Of a stretch of DNA of 64,000 nt, positions 25,001 to 37,286 are shown one piece after another. Position numbers and translations under genes: made by a program. Within the stretch, counting starts at the first letter, position 1; every line of letters starts with the position of its first letter. The notes beneath the pieces are model-generated. The model ran no database searches. It was not told the origin of the DNA and was given only the letters and a program-made list of their open reading frames with translations. The stretch spans positions 1,488,001-1,552,000 of the forward strand of contig JAKOON010000032.1 in NCBI GenBank assembly GCA_022577435.1, written 5' to 3'. Origin of the DNA: Embiotoca jacksoni. Lineage: Eukaryota; Chordata; Actinopteri; Embiotocidae.

Positions 25001-28000
25001 GGTAATTAAAATATACTCTTTGAGGCAATTTCTACAGATATTTGATAAATAAACTAAATAGACTGATCCTTACCCAATGGATTGAATACCATTCTTGTAT
25101 GATTTGGTGAAATGTTGTTTTCTGCCCAGTCTGGTCACATCCAGCCATCCTCCATCGTTGTCAATAACACCGGCGTGTAGCCCGGCTCCACACACACTGG
25201 ATTGCTGGAGGATTAGTCAAAGACAGACACGGTCTTTTCATACACTATTCACATAAATGTGAGACATACATTGGTGACTGTTACTGGTAATCACTTGCCA
25301 TATCATAATACGGAGTGCCAACTATTTTTCCAGGTGTGTCAAGGCAACCAGGTGGACACTCATATCTACAGAGAGAAACCACAGTGAAATAAACATGCTT
25401 TCAATATATTAGAAAATAATATTAAGATATGGAAAGTCTATCCATGTAAAGTGAAATCTGTGTATAATATGTTTGATGCTGGTCATCCTTTCACTCAGCA
25501 TCTACCTGTTACAGGTGGTTCCCTTGCACTGATCTCTCAGCTTGGTCTCACAGTCCACCTGTTGGCCTTAAGTAAAAAAAAAAAAAAGCATAAATTATTT
25601 CTAATATTAGTCAAAATGTAATGTATTTATAAATACATAGATAGATTTGACTTTATTAATCCCACAGTGGGGAAATTTCATGGAGATTGTTGGAGCATCC
25701 TTACACATCTGCTCTGTGCTGACAACCTGGTTTCTCTCCAGGTTGTCGTTGGGCGAGGTGTCTGGGGACTGGGCCCTGGGTTGGGGCTCCCTGTCCCTCA
25801 CTGGTTCTGGTTCTGGTTCGATGTAGTTGGTCTCCTCGATCTCAGGAGCTGGACGCCTGTCAACACCACCATCTAAAATACAGTAAGAAGATTATATCAT
25901 TATGTTATTTCCCTTGATTCTAGAAATTTCTTTGCACCTCTCCTGGATATTGTACATATATCTCATATCCAATATTCATAAAATGGACAAAGTCATGGAG
26001 ACACAGCACAGTGAAATGCTATTAATTATTAAAACAGGGTCTTTCAGTAAAAGTATTAATAGCACAAACTATTTGGTTCTGACAAAGGTAAGTAAGGAGA
26101 TAGGATGTACTATGTAACCAACCTTTAAAGCAGAGGTTATCCCTGCAGCCTCCAGCATAGCTGGCTGGACAGGCAGAGCAGGGAGCTCCATATTTGTATG
26201 GAGCATGACCCCACCAGTTGCCCCTGAAAGAAACAATTATATCACTGATTTTGTCACAAATAAAAACAGCAAGTTCAGCTTTTATACATCTACACATTAT
26301 TTTGTTCATGTTTTGTTTTAGCAGAAATCTTCACAGTTTGAATGTTGTTTAAAAAAAAGAAAATGAATGACAACAGCATAATTGTATCTGTTGTGGCCTG
26401 TGTGAGTTCCTGCTCTTACTCTTGTATATGACACTTTATTTATTGATGACAGACCTCTGGTGTCACCAAGTATGTGAAGTAGTGAAATTGTTGGGTTTTT
26501 TTTGGACAGTTTTATACCATGTGATTGCCACTGGTGAAAACTTACGGCGGAGAGTAGTTGCAGACCAGATAGACAGCTTTGGCCCAGATCATTCCCCACA
26601 CATTCATGTTGTAACACACATTGATGGCACAGCCAATACGATTACTGGTCGCCCACACCAACTAAAAAAACAAACATTCAAACAGTGTAAACTAATCTGT
26701 GGTCCTTTAATCACATTAGTTGGAACAAAGAGCTGAAGTACAACAAGGCAGCGGTAAATGATTTTGGATCACTGTGACTCTCATAGTTACATATAGGACC
26801 GTTTTTACACAATTTTTAGCCAGTTTGGCTTATTCTTAGAGCTCTACTCAGCTAAGCTTTGAAATCAGAAGACTTTGTTGATATCACAAATGAATATACA
26901 TTTTTGTAAGAACATTGCCAGAGTTGATCCCTGGTGACAGTTTACCTGTTAGGACAAGTACTTTGAAAGTCCTCACCTGCGTGTAATGAGTGCAAACAGG
27001 TCCTGAACACCTTAACGGACAGTGTGGGTTACACTCCTGGGAGTAGGGATAGCTGTAGTACCTCACCTCATCATACCAGGCTTGGACATGGTAGGTTGGG
27101 GGCCGGTCCCTGAAGTGACAAAAAAGGTGTTCCACTTGACATTAAATTCAAAAAGTTCAACCTTCTTGTTGCACACATACAGAGCGCAGCAAAGTAATAC
27201 ACATGGATCAGTAACTTTCATGGGTAAATATTCCAAGTTATCTCACTTTGTGCTCAGCTGAGCAAAGCTAACTCGCAAGATAAAAATATAAAGAATATGG
27301 ATTGTCTCATCTAACTCTCGACCAGGAGACAAATATGTCAGACTATTTCTTCAAGCTGCTATCCTTGTGTTTAACAGCTACTCACAAGCTGAGCAAGTTA
27401 GCCCAAACATCCTTAAATCTCAGCAGGAACGTTTTCCGGCTCCTCTTGGGGATCTCCAAGGCATTCCCAGGCCAGATGAGATACATAATCCCCCCCTGTC
27501 AGTTCTGGGTCTACCACGGGTTGTTCTACGAGTTGTACACGCCAGGAAGACCTTCGATGGACGGCCCCCAGGAGACATGCTAATCTACCTCAACTCACCA
27601 CGAAGGAGCAGAGACTCTACTCCAAGCTCCCTCTGAATGTTGGCGCTCCTTACCTTAACTCTAAGGCTGAGGAAAATGTATTTCAGTCACCGCCCCGGAC
27701 TCATGACCACAGGTGAGGGTCAGAACGTAGATCGAATGGTAAATCAAAAACTTTGACTTCCAACCCAGCTCCCTCTTCACCAAAATGGTCCGCTAGACAG
27801 CCCGCTTTACAGCTGTCGCCACGTTTTATCACATAAAACGTAACTTAACTGACTCACTTCCCCCCTCGTCTTTGCACATACGTACCTGCCCCAGTGCGCT
27901 CCAAGGTTTTGACCTATTTGTGTCAACATGTGGCTTGGTCCATGTTCCCATCGACAAGTATGTGCCCAGTGCTCTGCGCTCCTCTCCAGCTCATAATCCC

Positions 28001-31000
28001 ATGCCTGAGGGAAACACACACAAACACATATACACCCGCACATATGAATGCACAGAACAACACACAGCTTCTTGGGTAAAAAGTGCTTTGCCGTTGGAAG
28101 GTCAGACTTAGAAGGTCAATTTTAAAGTTATCCAGAGTAAGTAGCTAATATTTTGTTGATTTTAGGTTTAGTAATATTAGTTTTCTCTTGGGCAGTAGGT
28201 TAATCTAATGAGTCCACTGCAGCTTTGCCTGTGACAGATGTTTGCAAACCTGAAACCCCACTCTGGATCACCCTACTGACTTAGGACGTCTGAGTGACCA
28301 CTTACCATACTTGTGGTTTAAATTGCTACTCATTACAACTTGTTCAGATATCGCATCATTCCCTTCAAGGAAACTAAACGACCATAAATTCCATTGAAAC
28401 CCATCTGAGAGTAACCCCACACACTTGAGGTAAAGGGAACCTGCTCTTTGCTCAAAAGAATTGTGGCTGTACGCATGCCTCTCGCAAATTTGACACAGTA
28501 AAGTCAAAACTAGGCCTCTCCTATTAAACACACTCTCTTACACACAGACACATACATGAGAGGCCACCACATCAACTTGCAGCTTTGTGCCACTATTCAC
28601 TGAGGTTGTTTCATAGCTTGGTTCCAGTAAGTTCTGGTCTCATAAAACAATCTGAGAGGGGAAAAAAAAAGCTGAGAAAAAATAGCAACACAGAGAGTCT
28701 CTGTTTGGGGGCTTGATGCCATCTTTTCTGTAAAAGCTTAACAAAGTCAGCTCAAGTGAAGTCAAAATACCTGAAAACTATTCACACACCTCTTGTTTTG
28801 AACAAAGCAGACCGTGGCTACGGGGCCAAGCAATTTAAATGGTGCGGCAAAGTTAATTTACTGTTGACTCTGTTGGGGAGGGAGAAGAATAGGTGCAGTG
28901 TGCTCTGCTGTTGGCAAACTGTTTAGCTGCATTACGGCTATCACGCGTCAAAACTAATAGGATAATGTCTAAGTGTGGAGTTGTAGCTGCTCTGCTTGAC
29001 CACTATAATGTGTTCCATATGTTTGGTGTGGGGCTGACACACTGTGCACACTATTGTCATTCACTGTGCTGCTGCTTACTGTTCAGGTCTGATTGGAAAA
29101 GTGATATTTTGACTCTTTAGTTCAGCTGTGGCCGGTATACCAGCGAGGACTCCTTCATGTTTGCTATGTGATACTGTATTTTTCCAAGACCGTTATATTA
29201 TGTGGTAGATGTAAGAGTTCTCATCATGCCAGTTTTGATTGTATTTTCATTTACTTGTAAATACAGGAAAAAGATTGTATGATATTCTGTTTTCATTATC
29301 CTTGATTAGGAAAACAGAGCTATGACAACCTACATTGTTTAAATACCAAAAACAACCACTATATGAATTCAGCACCGGTCAGGTCAAGACATCCTGCTCA
29401 GAAGTGCTCAAACCAAAAACACCAATGCAAGATGCTTCCATGGGAGCGTGTTGCTATAGTAACCCTGAACATGTGTGATGTAATATCGATACATTTGAGG
29501 GGATACAAGACAGCAAAAACTTCTGGCAAATTACAATATGATGATGACTGAAATGCCAAGGTTACAGTGCCAACAATCATTACATCATCCGTCTCAAAAA
29601 CAGACAGGGCAAAACTCTTGCTACCCCTTCACAATTTTTCACAAAACCAGTTTTCAGTCATCTAAAATTGACACAAGACTGCTGCACTTCTCAAGTGGTT
29701 ATTTGGCCAAATCTACTTGAGCAAACGGCACCAGTTCTCACAGGTTTGATGGGTGCCTTTCAGCTCCTTCCATAGATGTTCAATTGGATTAAGTTGAGGA
29801 CTCACAGCGAGCCACTTTACAACAGTCCAGTGTTTTTTTTCTCATCCATTCTTGGTGCTTTTAGTTGTATGTTTTGGGTCAGTTTGATCCCTCTTTGATT
29901 CAGAAAGCAACACATGGTGCAACCATATACTGTTGAATCTTGATCTTGGAGGGCAGCCTGTATATGTATTTAAGTTTTCTCTCATTTCTTTTCCCAACAT
30001 TTGAACTGCCCTGTTCAGTCTGGTTTCCATGGAGATCGGCTACGACCCCATGAACCACAGCAGCTGTGTTCAGAAGAACGTCAGGCTGCTTGGAGATGCT
30101 CTTGTAGGCTTTACCTCGACCATGCTTGGAAGTTATTTGCTTCCTCATCTCCTCAGGCACCTCATATTTATGCAGCAAATTGTCAGATGTGCGCAGGTGA
30201 GACAGTGTAGGAATTAAACTTCTCTCTCCGGCACTGAGAAACACCTTTAATACTTTTGAGGAATTGGGTATTGCTATCCCCATTTCTGCACTTTGTAACT
30301 GCAGATGGAGTTGTGACAACATGTCATAGGACATAGTTTTTTCAAAGTAAACTGAACCGTTAACCGTACCCATAAGGTAATACTGCGCACCTGCATGACC
30401 CAGGTGTCACCACTTTTTCAGGCTATAAAGAAATTGGAGTTCAGCACAAAGCTTTCACTGCAAACAATCTACAGCGGATACTAATGATGTCTGCCAGCTC
30501 GTTATTCTCTTCATGTCCTTGTTATTCTTCCCCTTCAATTATCCAGCAGAGGGAAAGATGGACTGCCCGCCAGCCTTTGGAGAAAGGTCAGGGTAACAAC
30601 TTCCAATCTCCTTTTGCATTCCAAAGAGCATTAAGTTTCCAAAATACGGACCAGCTTCCAGCCATCTGCCAGGACCACCTCTGCTACAGAGCTAAGTGCA
30701 AGATGTGCATTCTTTCAGCAACAGATTTAAGACAAGTGCTCAAGGCAGCACTTTGCAGAAAGAAAAATATTGAAGAAAAAAAACAGGAAGCCATCCTACA
30801 TTTTTGTATTTCAAAGTATAAAGAGTCCTTCACGTAAATGCTTGCAATTCAACCTACAGTATGGAAAGTGATTGTTGTGATTATGGGAACCTGTAAAGAG
30901 TCTCTATTCTGTGTCTCTATTTCACAAGAAGATCTGCTGGGAAAGAAGTGACGTGCTTTACATGAACGGATGCAAACACGAGCTTTAAAGGCATTTACTG

Positions 31001-34000
31001 ATCAGCTTTTGTATGAAATTTAGAAGTCAAAGCTGCGATGAAGGTGCAGCCCCTTCGGCCTCCAAATCCTGCAATCTGAAAACCATATACATGGCCCTCA
31101 TTAGTCCCCTGTGTTACCACATCATTATCATCAGTAATAGTATCCCTCACTAAAGAAACACTGCATTAGTGTACATAACATACATTTGCACTACTGTGGC
31201 CCACACTTCAAACAGAGAGGCTCGACATGTTTGAAATAGATTCACCACTGTGGCACCCAAAATGAGATGCGTGGAGGATCAAATAAAAGATAACATTGGC
31301 TTGGGCCGGAGTTTGAGTGAGCTGCGATGGATGGAGAGAGAGGAGTCGAAGGGGAAAGTGGAGGAGGGTGAAGAAAAGCCTGAAGGAAAGTTTGTGAGGC
31401 TGGAGATCAAGCAAGCAAATGAGAAAGGCAGCGAGAAAGAGAGCTAGCGAGGAGAGAAATTGAGTGATAGAGTAAGGAGAGGCAGGGCAGGAAGAGGGGG
31501 AGGGAGGGCCGGGTGGTTGAGGTAGAGGGCAGGACAACACTGTGGGGGTGAAAACTGGATCTGAGCCAGGGTCAGCGAGGGCGGGCGAGCGGGAGGCAGG
31601 AGCTGGAGCGAGTCGGATGGTGGCTTTGGTTTGCAGATCTCATTTTCTCTCTTTCCTTCTCTAATCTGCTGTCGTTAGCTGACAGAGTCAGAAAAGTGCT
31701 TTTCTCTAAGAACGACTTTCATGTCAAACCTTCCCGATTGGGCCGAGGTCACCAGAAATGGCTCTGTGTCGATTACATTTTATTGATATAAATGAACTCC
31801 CAGGGTGTTGCTCTCTTGATCCAGATCATTCATCCTGATTGTTTTTATATTTACTTCAAGAAAAATACATACAGGAGAGAACAAATCTGAGCAGTATGTT
31901 AGCCCTTACTTAATGTTGCTATGACCCCCCACAACATGTGGTTGAGGACATTGACATTCATTTCACAGCGTGAAACAAAAGCCACTTCTCATTTCTAGCT
32001 GGTGATTTTGTCAGATCACGTCACCAGCGTATTTTATCAGCTACATAATTAACATTTGCTGATGGAGGAGGTATAAAAATGCAGTTGTCATATCGCATAT
32101 ACATAGATATTCCTTTGTATGCTAGACTGTTGTGATTAATAATATTCAGTCAGAGTTTTCTGCGCAGTATCTTAGCTCTTCCTAGAACTGCATTCTTCTG
32201 ACACAGACCCCAGAGGCTGTGATCTACAGGAGCCATTCACCCAGTTTTGGAAGTCAAAGCTCTGAATATTACCATGAGGATCACCAGATTGGCGCAATGG
32301 TAGAGTTTGATTTCAAACCAGGAAATTCAGGGTGTGGCAATGTCAACTTGGAAAAATATGTGTAAATCAATCCCCCGCAGACCACCAATTTAAGCCTGAT
32401 TGCTATACAGTGTATAACGATGGCATCCACAATCTATGTAGGAGATGGAATTTTCTTATTTAGTACCTGTTTCAAAAAGGACAGATACTCTTGTAGACCA
32501 CAAGCCATCATAGGCTACAGCAAAATGAGCAGTATTTAATTTTTGGGCTGTTTACCCAAAGGTTAGCATCATTTATTTAAAATAGGGCTAATAGCGCTGA
32601 GGTCAAGCCCAAACTGTTCCAAACAAGCTTCTTCATGGTTTATTGGCAGCCAGATAAACAAGTCACCCTTCAGTAAATACATGAACTCTGTCTCTCCCAC
32701 ATACATGATGCGTTGTTCACATCTTAACAGCGACCCTAAACTAAATACCAGTTTAGACCTACATACTGTATGTGGGTGTACACTGTATTTTTCAGCTACG
32801 TGTTGGGGGGCATTGTGCAGTGAAATGCTTTAGATTATGTAACGGTGATCCCTCTGTCCTAATGAAGACAAAACTCCTCTCAGTTATTTATAATTTAGTC
32901 AGAAAGCTACTTTGTCACTTTTTGACCAGACCGACCCGGACCTGCGGATTTTAAGGTCGACCCGTGTGTCACCACACTAACGTGTCTGGTAATTAAAAAA
33001 ATGATCATCGAATTAATGTCAGGTACTTCATCGTTCTTTAACCTGAAGACTGAGAAACATTTATACCAACAACGACTGCAAAGTAACAACCGTCCAACAG
33101 CGCCCCGTGCGGTCAAATTTTACAAAGGTCACAGAATATGATGTGTCCAACTGAAGTGCTTATTGTTCTTACAATGAAGTGTAGAGTTGCATAAGGAAAA
33201 TGGACTAACTATTTCTCTATGATGACCCTGAGTAGATGCTTTGTGTTTATATTGTGTGCACAATAAAAAAGCTTTTTGAATGAGGACTTACTGTTGGACA
33301 AACTTAAGGAGCAGGACAGTTCTTAATATTAATCCTTAATGTGATGGCATCCAGGACCAGTACAAATACAATGTAATGTGCTATTCGTGCCCCGGACCTT
33401 CTCTTACCTGTAACCCCATAAACTCATATAACCTAGGCAATTGATAATGTACTCTTTTGTGTGGAAGTAATGCTGGGCTACTCCTGTAAATAGTAGTGAG
33501 TCAGAAATGCTAACGATCGCAGCTCGTAATGGAACAGAATGAGTTTTGTTTAAGAAAAACTCTTGAAATCGTTTTTCTACGAGCTTCTTTGGCACCACTT
33601 CAGCACGTTTAGAGATCCAACGATTACAGGCCTTCTGGGCCCAATTACAGTTGCTAAGGTGTGATTGGATGGGGTTTAGTGAACAGTCAAGCCAAATGAA
33701 TTTAATCCTGAATCTTTATCTATAACACATTTATATTAGTTTATTAATTCAAATGACAGAAACATGCAGATTTTTTTGAGTGATAAGATGTATTCCAGTA
33801 TGATAACATTTACCTACACTACATGATAGGCAGCTGTGACCTCAGCACTTACCATGTACTCCATGTTGGAGGCAGGAGGGTGGACCTGACCCCGCAGCTT
33901 GTTGTGCAGGTCCAGGATCAGGTGCATGTCTCCCTCGCTGATGGCTCTCTTCCCTCTCGACCTGGCCCTCCACCACTCCTCATCCTTGTTCCTGTACTTG

Positions 34001-34119
34001 TCCAGGATGGACTCGAGGCGTGTGGTGTTGGTGAGAACCATGGCCAGGACGCTCTGGGTCAAGCACAGGAACAAGCTCGCTGCTCTAACCCAGCCAGGGA
34101 AGGGGAAAGTCCTCTTCAT
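22006..34119 (-). CDS. crispld1: crispld1, cysteine-rich secretory protein LCCL-domain containing 1, complete, 14 coding exons
   Basis: Coding exons in transcript order: 34119-33853, 28004-27886, 27109-26977, 26661-26546, 26223-26123, 25872-25705, 25566-25506, 25365-25299, 25204-25074, 24401-24358, 24246-24183, 22932-22863, 22363-22230 and 22057-22006 (stop TGA). They total 1527 nt, or 508 residues; human is 500. All phases join. Residues 1-26 are a signal peptide. DEEWWRARSRGKRAI matches CRISPLD1 rather than CRISPLD2. The CAP/SCP domain (about 62-212) carries HNKLR, GQNLGAHWGR, the CAP signature THYTQLVW and YLVCNYSP. A Cys-rich hinge (GNWWGHAPYKYG) and a variable acidic/proline linker follow, then two LCCL domains (about 303-395 and 404-501), each with an SS-V/I-C ... 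AGV signature. The protein ends GKAFRVFAVI. CRISPLD1 is a secreted CAP protein with a poorly defined role. The intron after exon 25299 uses a GC donor, and the donors at 26122 (GTTGGT) and 22229 (GTCTCA) are weak. Intron 1 is 5.8 kb. Confidence 0.93.
23050..23990 (+). repeat. Interspersed repeat interrupted by another insertion
   Basis: The flanks (about 23105-23190, with AAGTAATTTTATGTAAGTAA, and about 23725-23900, with the CATCCAACCACC-like CACCCAACCACCACACTTTG) match in order the uninterrupted copy at about 46240-46520 in neto1 intron 4. The middle (about 23195-23700) is absent there. It begins TCTTTGTTCAGACTGCAG and ends near GCTGTCCAGACTTTCAAAAA, with CGGATTTGTTT-type sequence in inverted orientation at the two ends, so it may be a later transposon insertion. 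Confidence 0.4.
27430..27790 (+). repeat. Interspersed repeat fragment in a crispld1 intron
   Basis: The segment starts near GGGGATCTCCAAGGCATTCC and runs through AGACTCTACTCCAAGCTCCC, CTAAGGCTGAG and CTCATGACCACAGGTGAGGG to GTAAATC. It matches the same teleost repeat family as the pieces at 6.4-6.85 kb, but here it is nearly continuous. It has no intact reading frame. It lies between the second and third coding exons of crispld1. Confidence 0.6.
28005..33852 (-). other. crispld1: crispld1 intron 1
   Basis: This 5.8-kb intron separates the signal-peptide/CAP start exon from the rest of the gene. It contains a decayed Tc1-type transposase (about 29.73-30.26 kb, described separately) and a strongly purine-rich plus strand at about 31.31-31.62 kb with runs such as GAGAGAGGAG. 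The remaining sequence is AT-rich, with no coding exons that I can recognise on either strand. Confidence 0.7.
29730..30260 (-). mobile_element. Inactive Tc1-type transposase with internal deletion
   Basis: The minus-strand translation shows an N-terminal helix-turn-helix-like part (VPEEMRKQITSKHGRGKAY, then KSISKQPDV). After a gap come TDPKHTTKSTKNG, an in-frame stop, and WTVVKWLAVSPQLNPIEHLW. The last two blocks are the DPKHT and SPDLNPIE motifs of the Tc1 DDE domain. The region between the DNA-binding and catalytic parts is missing or scrambled, so the copy is dead. It sits inside crispld1 intron 1 on the same strand as that gene. Confidence 0.75.
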
Positions 34120-34170
34120 GACGGGGAAACGACGGATGCTATGAGGGATACTAAGTTTCTGCAGAACAGA
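34120..34170 (-). other. crispld1: crispld1 5' UTR and probable acceptor before the coding ATG
   Basis: Upstream of the crispld1 ATG the minus strand reads TTCTCTGTTCTGCAG followed by AAACTTAGTATCC. This is a good polypyrimidine tract and AG acceptor about 40 nt before the start codon, and it implies a separate upstream non-coding exon. The frame stays open further upstream, but the extra residues do not resemble the family's signal peptide, so I prefer the ATG at 34119 (MKRTFPFPGWVRAASLFLCL). Confidence 0.5.
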
Positions 34171-35000
34171 GAAGGAGCACGCATTGAGGCAAAACAGCTT
34201 GAGTTTGAATTTCACTTCAGACGGCTCACTCTATATCAAACAAAAGTCTGCAGATCCAGATATTAACATCTCTATCAATGTTTGTATTAATCCTCTTCTT
34301 TCAATTCAACACTGGAGCATCTTTAAAAAGAAGAGCCCAAAGGTGCCTTGAATCCGTCCCCCGTCTCATTTTAATAATGCTTTAATTATAGGAGACTTCA
34401 CTTCAAACAGCAGCCCAATAGAGCTTTCAGCAGTTGGAGTGCATCTGTGGGTCACTGCATCAGTACACACAGTGGGACCAGTGTGAACTGATTTTCACAC
34501 GTTATGTTACAGAGCAAGACATTTAGTGTGCATGCTTGAATTACACTCTGTGCTAACATGCCCTCCAGAGAGACTTTTAATTTGTGAAATGACAAACAGA
34601 GATTACATAATTGCTAGATAAGAGCTACAATACTGTAATATATTCATACGTTTTAATATTAGAATAAAGGAAAAGTTCTATAATAAAGACTGCTATTTTT
34701 TTGGGATGCAAAATATATAAATGTAAAAAATACATCAGTAGAAATTAGAAACAAGACTATGAACACTATACTCTCACACCTCACAGATTGTAGTTCTACT
34801 GTACCTCTAAAATCCGCCAAAGTGATCAAAATATCTCCCAGGTGTAATATTCCAGATGCTGGAGATTACTGCAGGATGACAGTTTTCCAATCCAGTCAGC
34901 CTTTAAATCCATCCATCACACAAAAGCGCAGGCAGTCGGATCACTCTCACACTGTACATCCACGCCGGAGGACAGAGAGCTCCCAAACGTCTATAGGTAC

Positions 35001-35060
35001 CTGTTGAATTCCTCAATGCGCCGCAGCCTGCAAGGGACTGCTGCTCATTTTGCGTTTATA
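35001..35060 (-). promoter_or_regulatory. crispld1: Candidate crispld1 core promoter (TATA) and non-coding first exon
   Basis: On the minus strand CATATAAACGC gives a TATAAA at 35060-35055, in a GC-rich patch (CGCGCAACGCAGCGG lies just upstream). About 55 nt downstream TTCAACAG|GTACCT makes a plausible donor, with the exon ending at 35001. A start near 35025-35030 would give a very short leader exon that splices to the acceptor next to the coding ATG. This is inference from motif order and spacing; a transcript is needed to confirm it. Confidence 0.35.
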
Positions 35061-35311
35061 TGCCAAATTTGCGCTTAGCAGCGCGCAACGCAGCGGACCA
35101 CGCCTCTACAACCACGCTCGCTAACTCTTACCTAACAGACACATAAACACGCACAAACACACGCTCACACAGGCCGGCAGGGATCTGTTGGAAGCCCAGA
35201 GTTGATCTATTTGAGGAGGCAACTGATCGCAGTAGAAGTGACGTGAAGGTAAACTTGAGGATGTTGTGAGAGCAGCCCACTCCTGTTACAAATACTGCAC
35301 ATTTTGATGCT

Positions 35312-35317
<6 letters not shown>

Positions 35318-35345
<28 letters not shown>
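35318..35345 (+). repeat. 28-T homopolymer
   Basis: A run of 28 T residues about 260 bp upstream of the candidate crispld1 promoter. It could be the reversed poly(A) of an old retroposon, but no body is evident on either side. Confidence 0.95.
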
Positions 35346-36096
35346 GTAAAGGAAGAAAAGGTCAACACCAGTTGTTGGCAGATGAAAGTTGGCTTCAGTC
35401 TGTCCAAGAAACTGTGGCTTTTGAAATTAAAAGCCACAATCAAGAATGGATTAAGAGGCCAATTTGGAGCTGTTTCCTTTTCTCTCATCATATTGCCTCT
35501 AGTATTATCTCGGCATTTATGCAGCTACCTTTCATATCAGTACATTGTCTGAGCAAAAACAGTGGAAAATAATTTTAATTATTCTCACTGTTTTCACAAA
35601 TGCACCAAACATCCGAGGAATCGCTGAGTGGTGTACCATTCATTCATTTCCGCTTGTGAGAATGGCAGAAGCAGCAACAGCAGCAGCCAGCATGGTGGCC
35701 AGTATTTCCCCTGCGACACGACCACAAAGCACTGATTCATCTGCCTTAACACACGCTAGAACATTTGTGAAAGTTTGTGGGCTTTGTGTGTGTGTGTGTG
35801 TGTTTATGTTCTTTCTGTCCCCTCACTTTGCTTCCTTTATTCCAACATGTTCGACTGTCCATCAGACATGATACTGTCACTATGGTACAAAGGGAAAATG
35901 AAGAGAAATATTGTAAAACGAAGAGAAATAAACCAAAATAAGATCACAAGCCATGCAGACAGTGTGGTCAGGCTGGGGTGGAGGTGATACACTAGTGAAA
36001 TAATGAATCAGATACTGCATATTGCACATAGAGTGGGGTGCCATTAATATTTTATGCCTGCAACATTGGCACATTGCAACCTAGAGCCCCAGAATA

Positions 36097-36930
36097 CAGT
36101 GATTCCCAAACTGTGGTTCAGTGGTACACAAGGCTCCCCCTGGTGGAACACAATAGTTCTGCTAAAAGGTACAAAAACTGCACTCCATCTGGCCAAAGAC
36201 CAAACATTTTTCATTTCCTTTAATTTACAAAGATGTAAAACTTTTTTTTTGTGTGGTTTTTTTTGTATGTTAGTAATACGATTTGACTGTTTAGCTGCAC
36301 AGGGTGACATCTTGTGTGACGTAGAATTGTGCTAATGTTGGTTTAAAGCAGTCAGACTCAGAGTTCTCGTTGATTACAGAATGTGTTGAATTCTGAAATG
36401 GCTACGAGGTCCAAAAGTCGAGGGGGAAGTGACAATGTTGGAGCTGACAGGTCAGAAGAACCTTTCAGTGCTGAAGAGGAGCAGTAAAGCCGCCGAGTAT
36501 GTATTCTTTGATTAGCCTTGTATTGTTGTTACTTAACATTTCTGAATTTTATTTTGTAGAAATAAGTTGTTGGTATTTGCAGTGAGAAGTGGTTATTGGG
36601 ATATTTAGTTTGGTATTTAGTGGTACATGGTCTAAAACGTTTAGCAACCTCTGCACTATTTTGATTCATTTTAGTTCAATTCAATTCAATTCAGTTTTTT
36701 TTATTGTGTAAAATCACCAAGGAAGATGGTCCCATTACACTTTACAACCACAAATATGTACAATGAAACATATAGTAAATATTAAAAACAGAAAGTGCAA
36801 ACAATCACAAAGCAAAACATCATTAAAATAGTTAATGTAAGAACAAAAGTGAACAGCAAAGGGATAAATAAAAACGAATGGTGTGTTGATGCCTGGAGGG
36901 CAAGGGGAGCACAGTGAGATGATGGTTCAA
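36097..36930. repeat. Decayed interspersed repeats (possible hAT-like piece, then a second family)
   Basis: CAGTGATTCCCAAACTGTGG at 36097 resembles a hAT-type terminal repeat, and a possible partner end (GTTTAGCAACCTCTGCAC) lies near 36640-36656. I could not find matching 8-bp duplications. Just right of it, TTCAATTCAATTCAATTCAG and TTTATTGTGTAAAATCACC resemble the start of another fish repeat. A short frame at 36398 (MATRSKSRGGSDNVGADRS...) ends after 29 codons and has no clear homologue. Confidence 0.35.
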
Positions 36931-37258
36931 TTCATTTTAGCTTATCAGATCTACACATGGACCAAAGTCGTCAGTAACTTATTTCATTGCTACTTATATA
37001 TATAAAGTATATTTAAATGTAGATGCAGCTCATTTTTTATTCTCTACTAGTCAATCATTTGGTCTATAACATGTATAAAAAAAAAAAGTGTAGAAAAATT
37101 CTAAGGTGATGTTTTCAAATTGTTTGTTTTGTCTGATAAATAAAACCCGGAGAACCTTCTCATGAGAAAACCTGCAATTTGATATAATGTTCAGTCACCT
37201 GCTGCCCTCTCTTGGATACAATGAGCTTTTCACCCCCCCTCCTCCCCAAAAAAACCCC

Positions 37259-37286
37259 AAACAAACAAACAAACAAACAAACAAAC
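37259..37286 (+). repeat. AAAC simple repeat
   Basis: Seven AAAC-type units after a C-rich, A-rich stretch, in the crispld1-unknown gene intergenic region. Confidence 0.9.

Noticed and set aside
31250..31447. 65-codon frame in the purine-rich tract
   Set aside because: Lys/Glu-rich coding is what GA-rich DNA gives by chance. There is no splice or homology support, and it is antisense to the crispld1 intron.
34140..34215. N-terminal extension of crispld1 to an upstream ATG
   Set aside because: A strong acceptor (TTCTGCAG) lies inside this stretch, and the extension would bury the signal peptide. The family starts at the methionine just before the hydrophobic segment.
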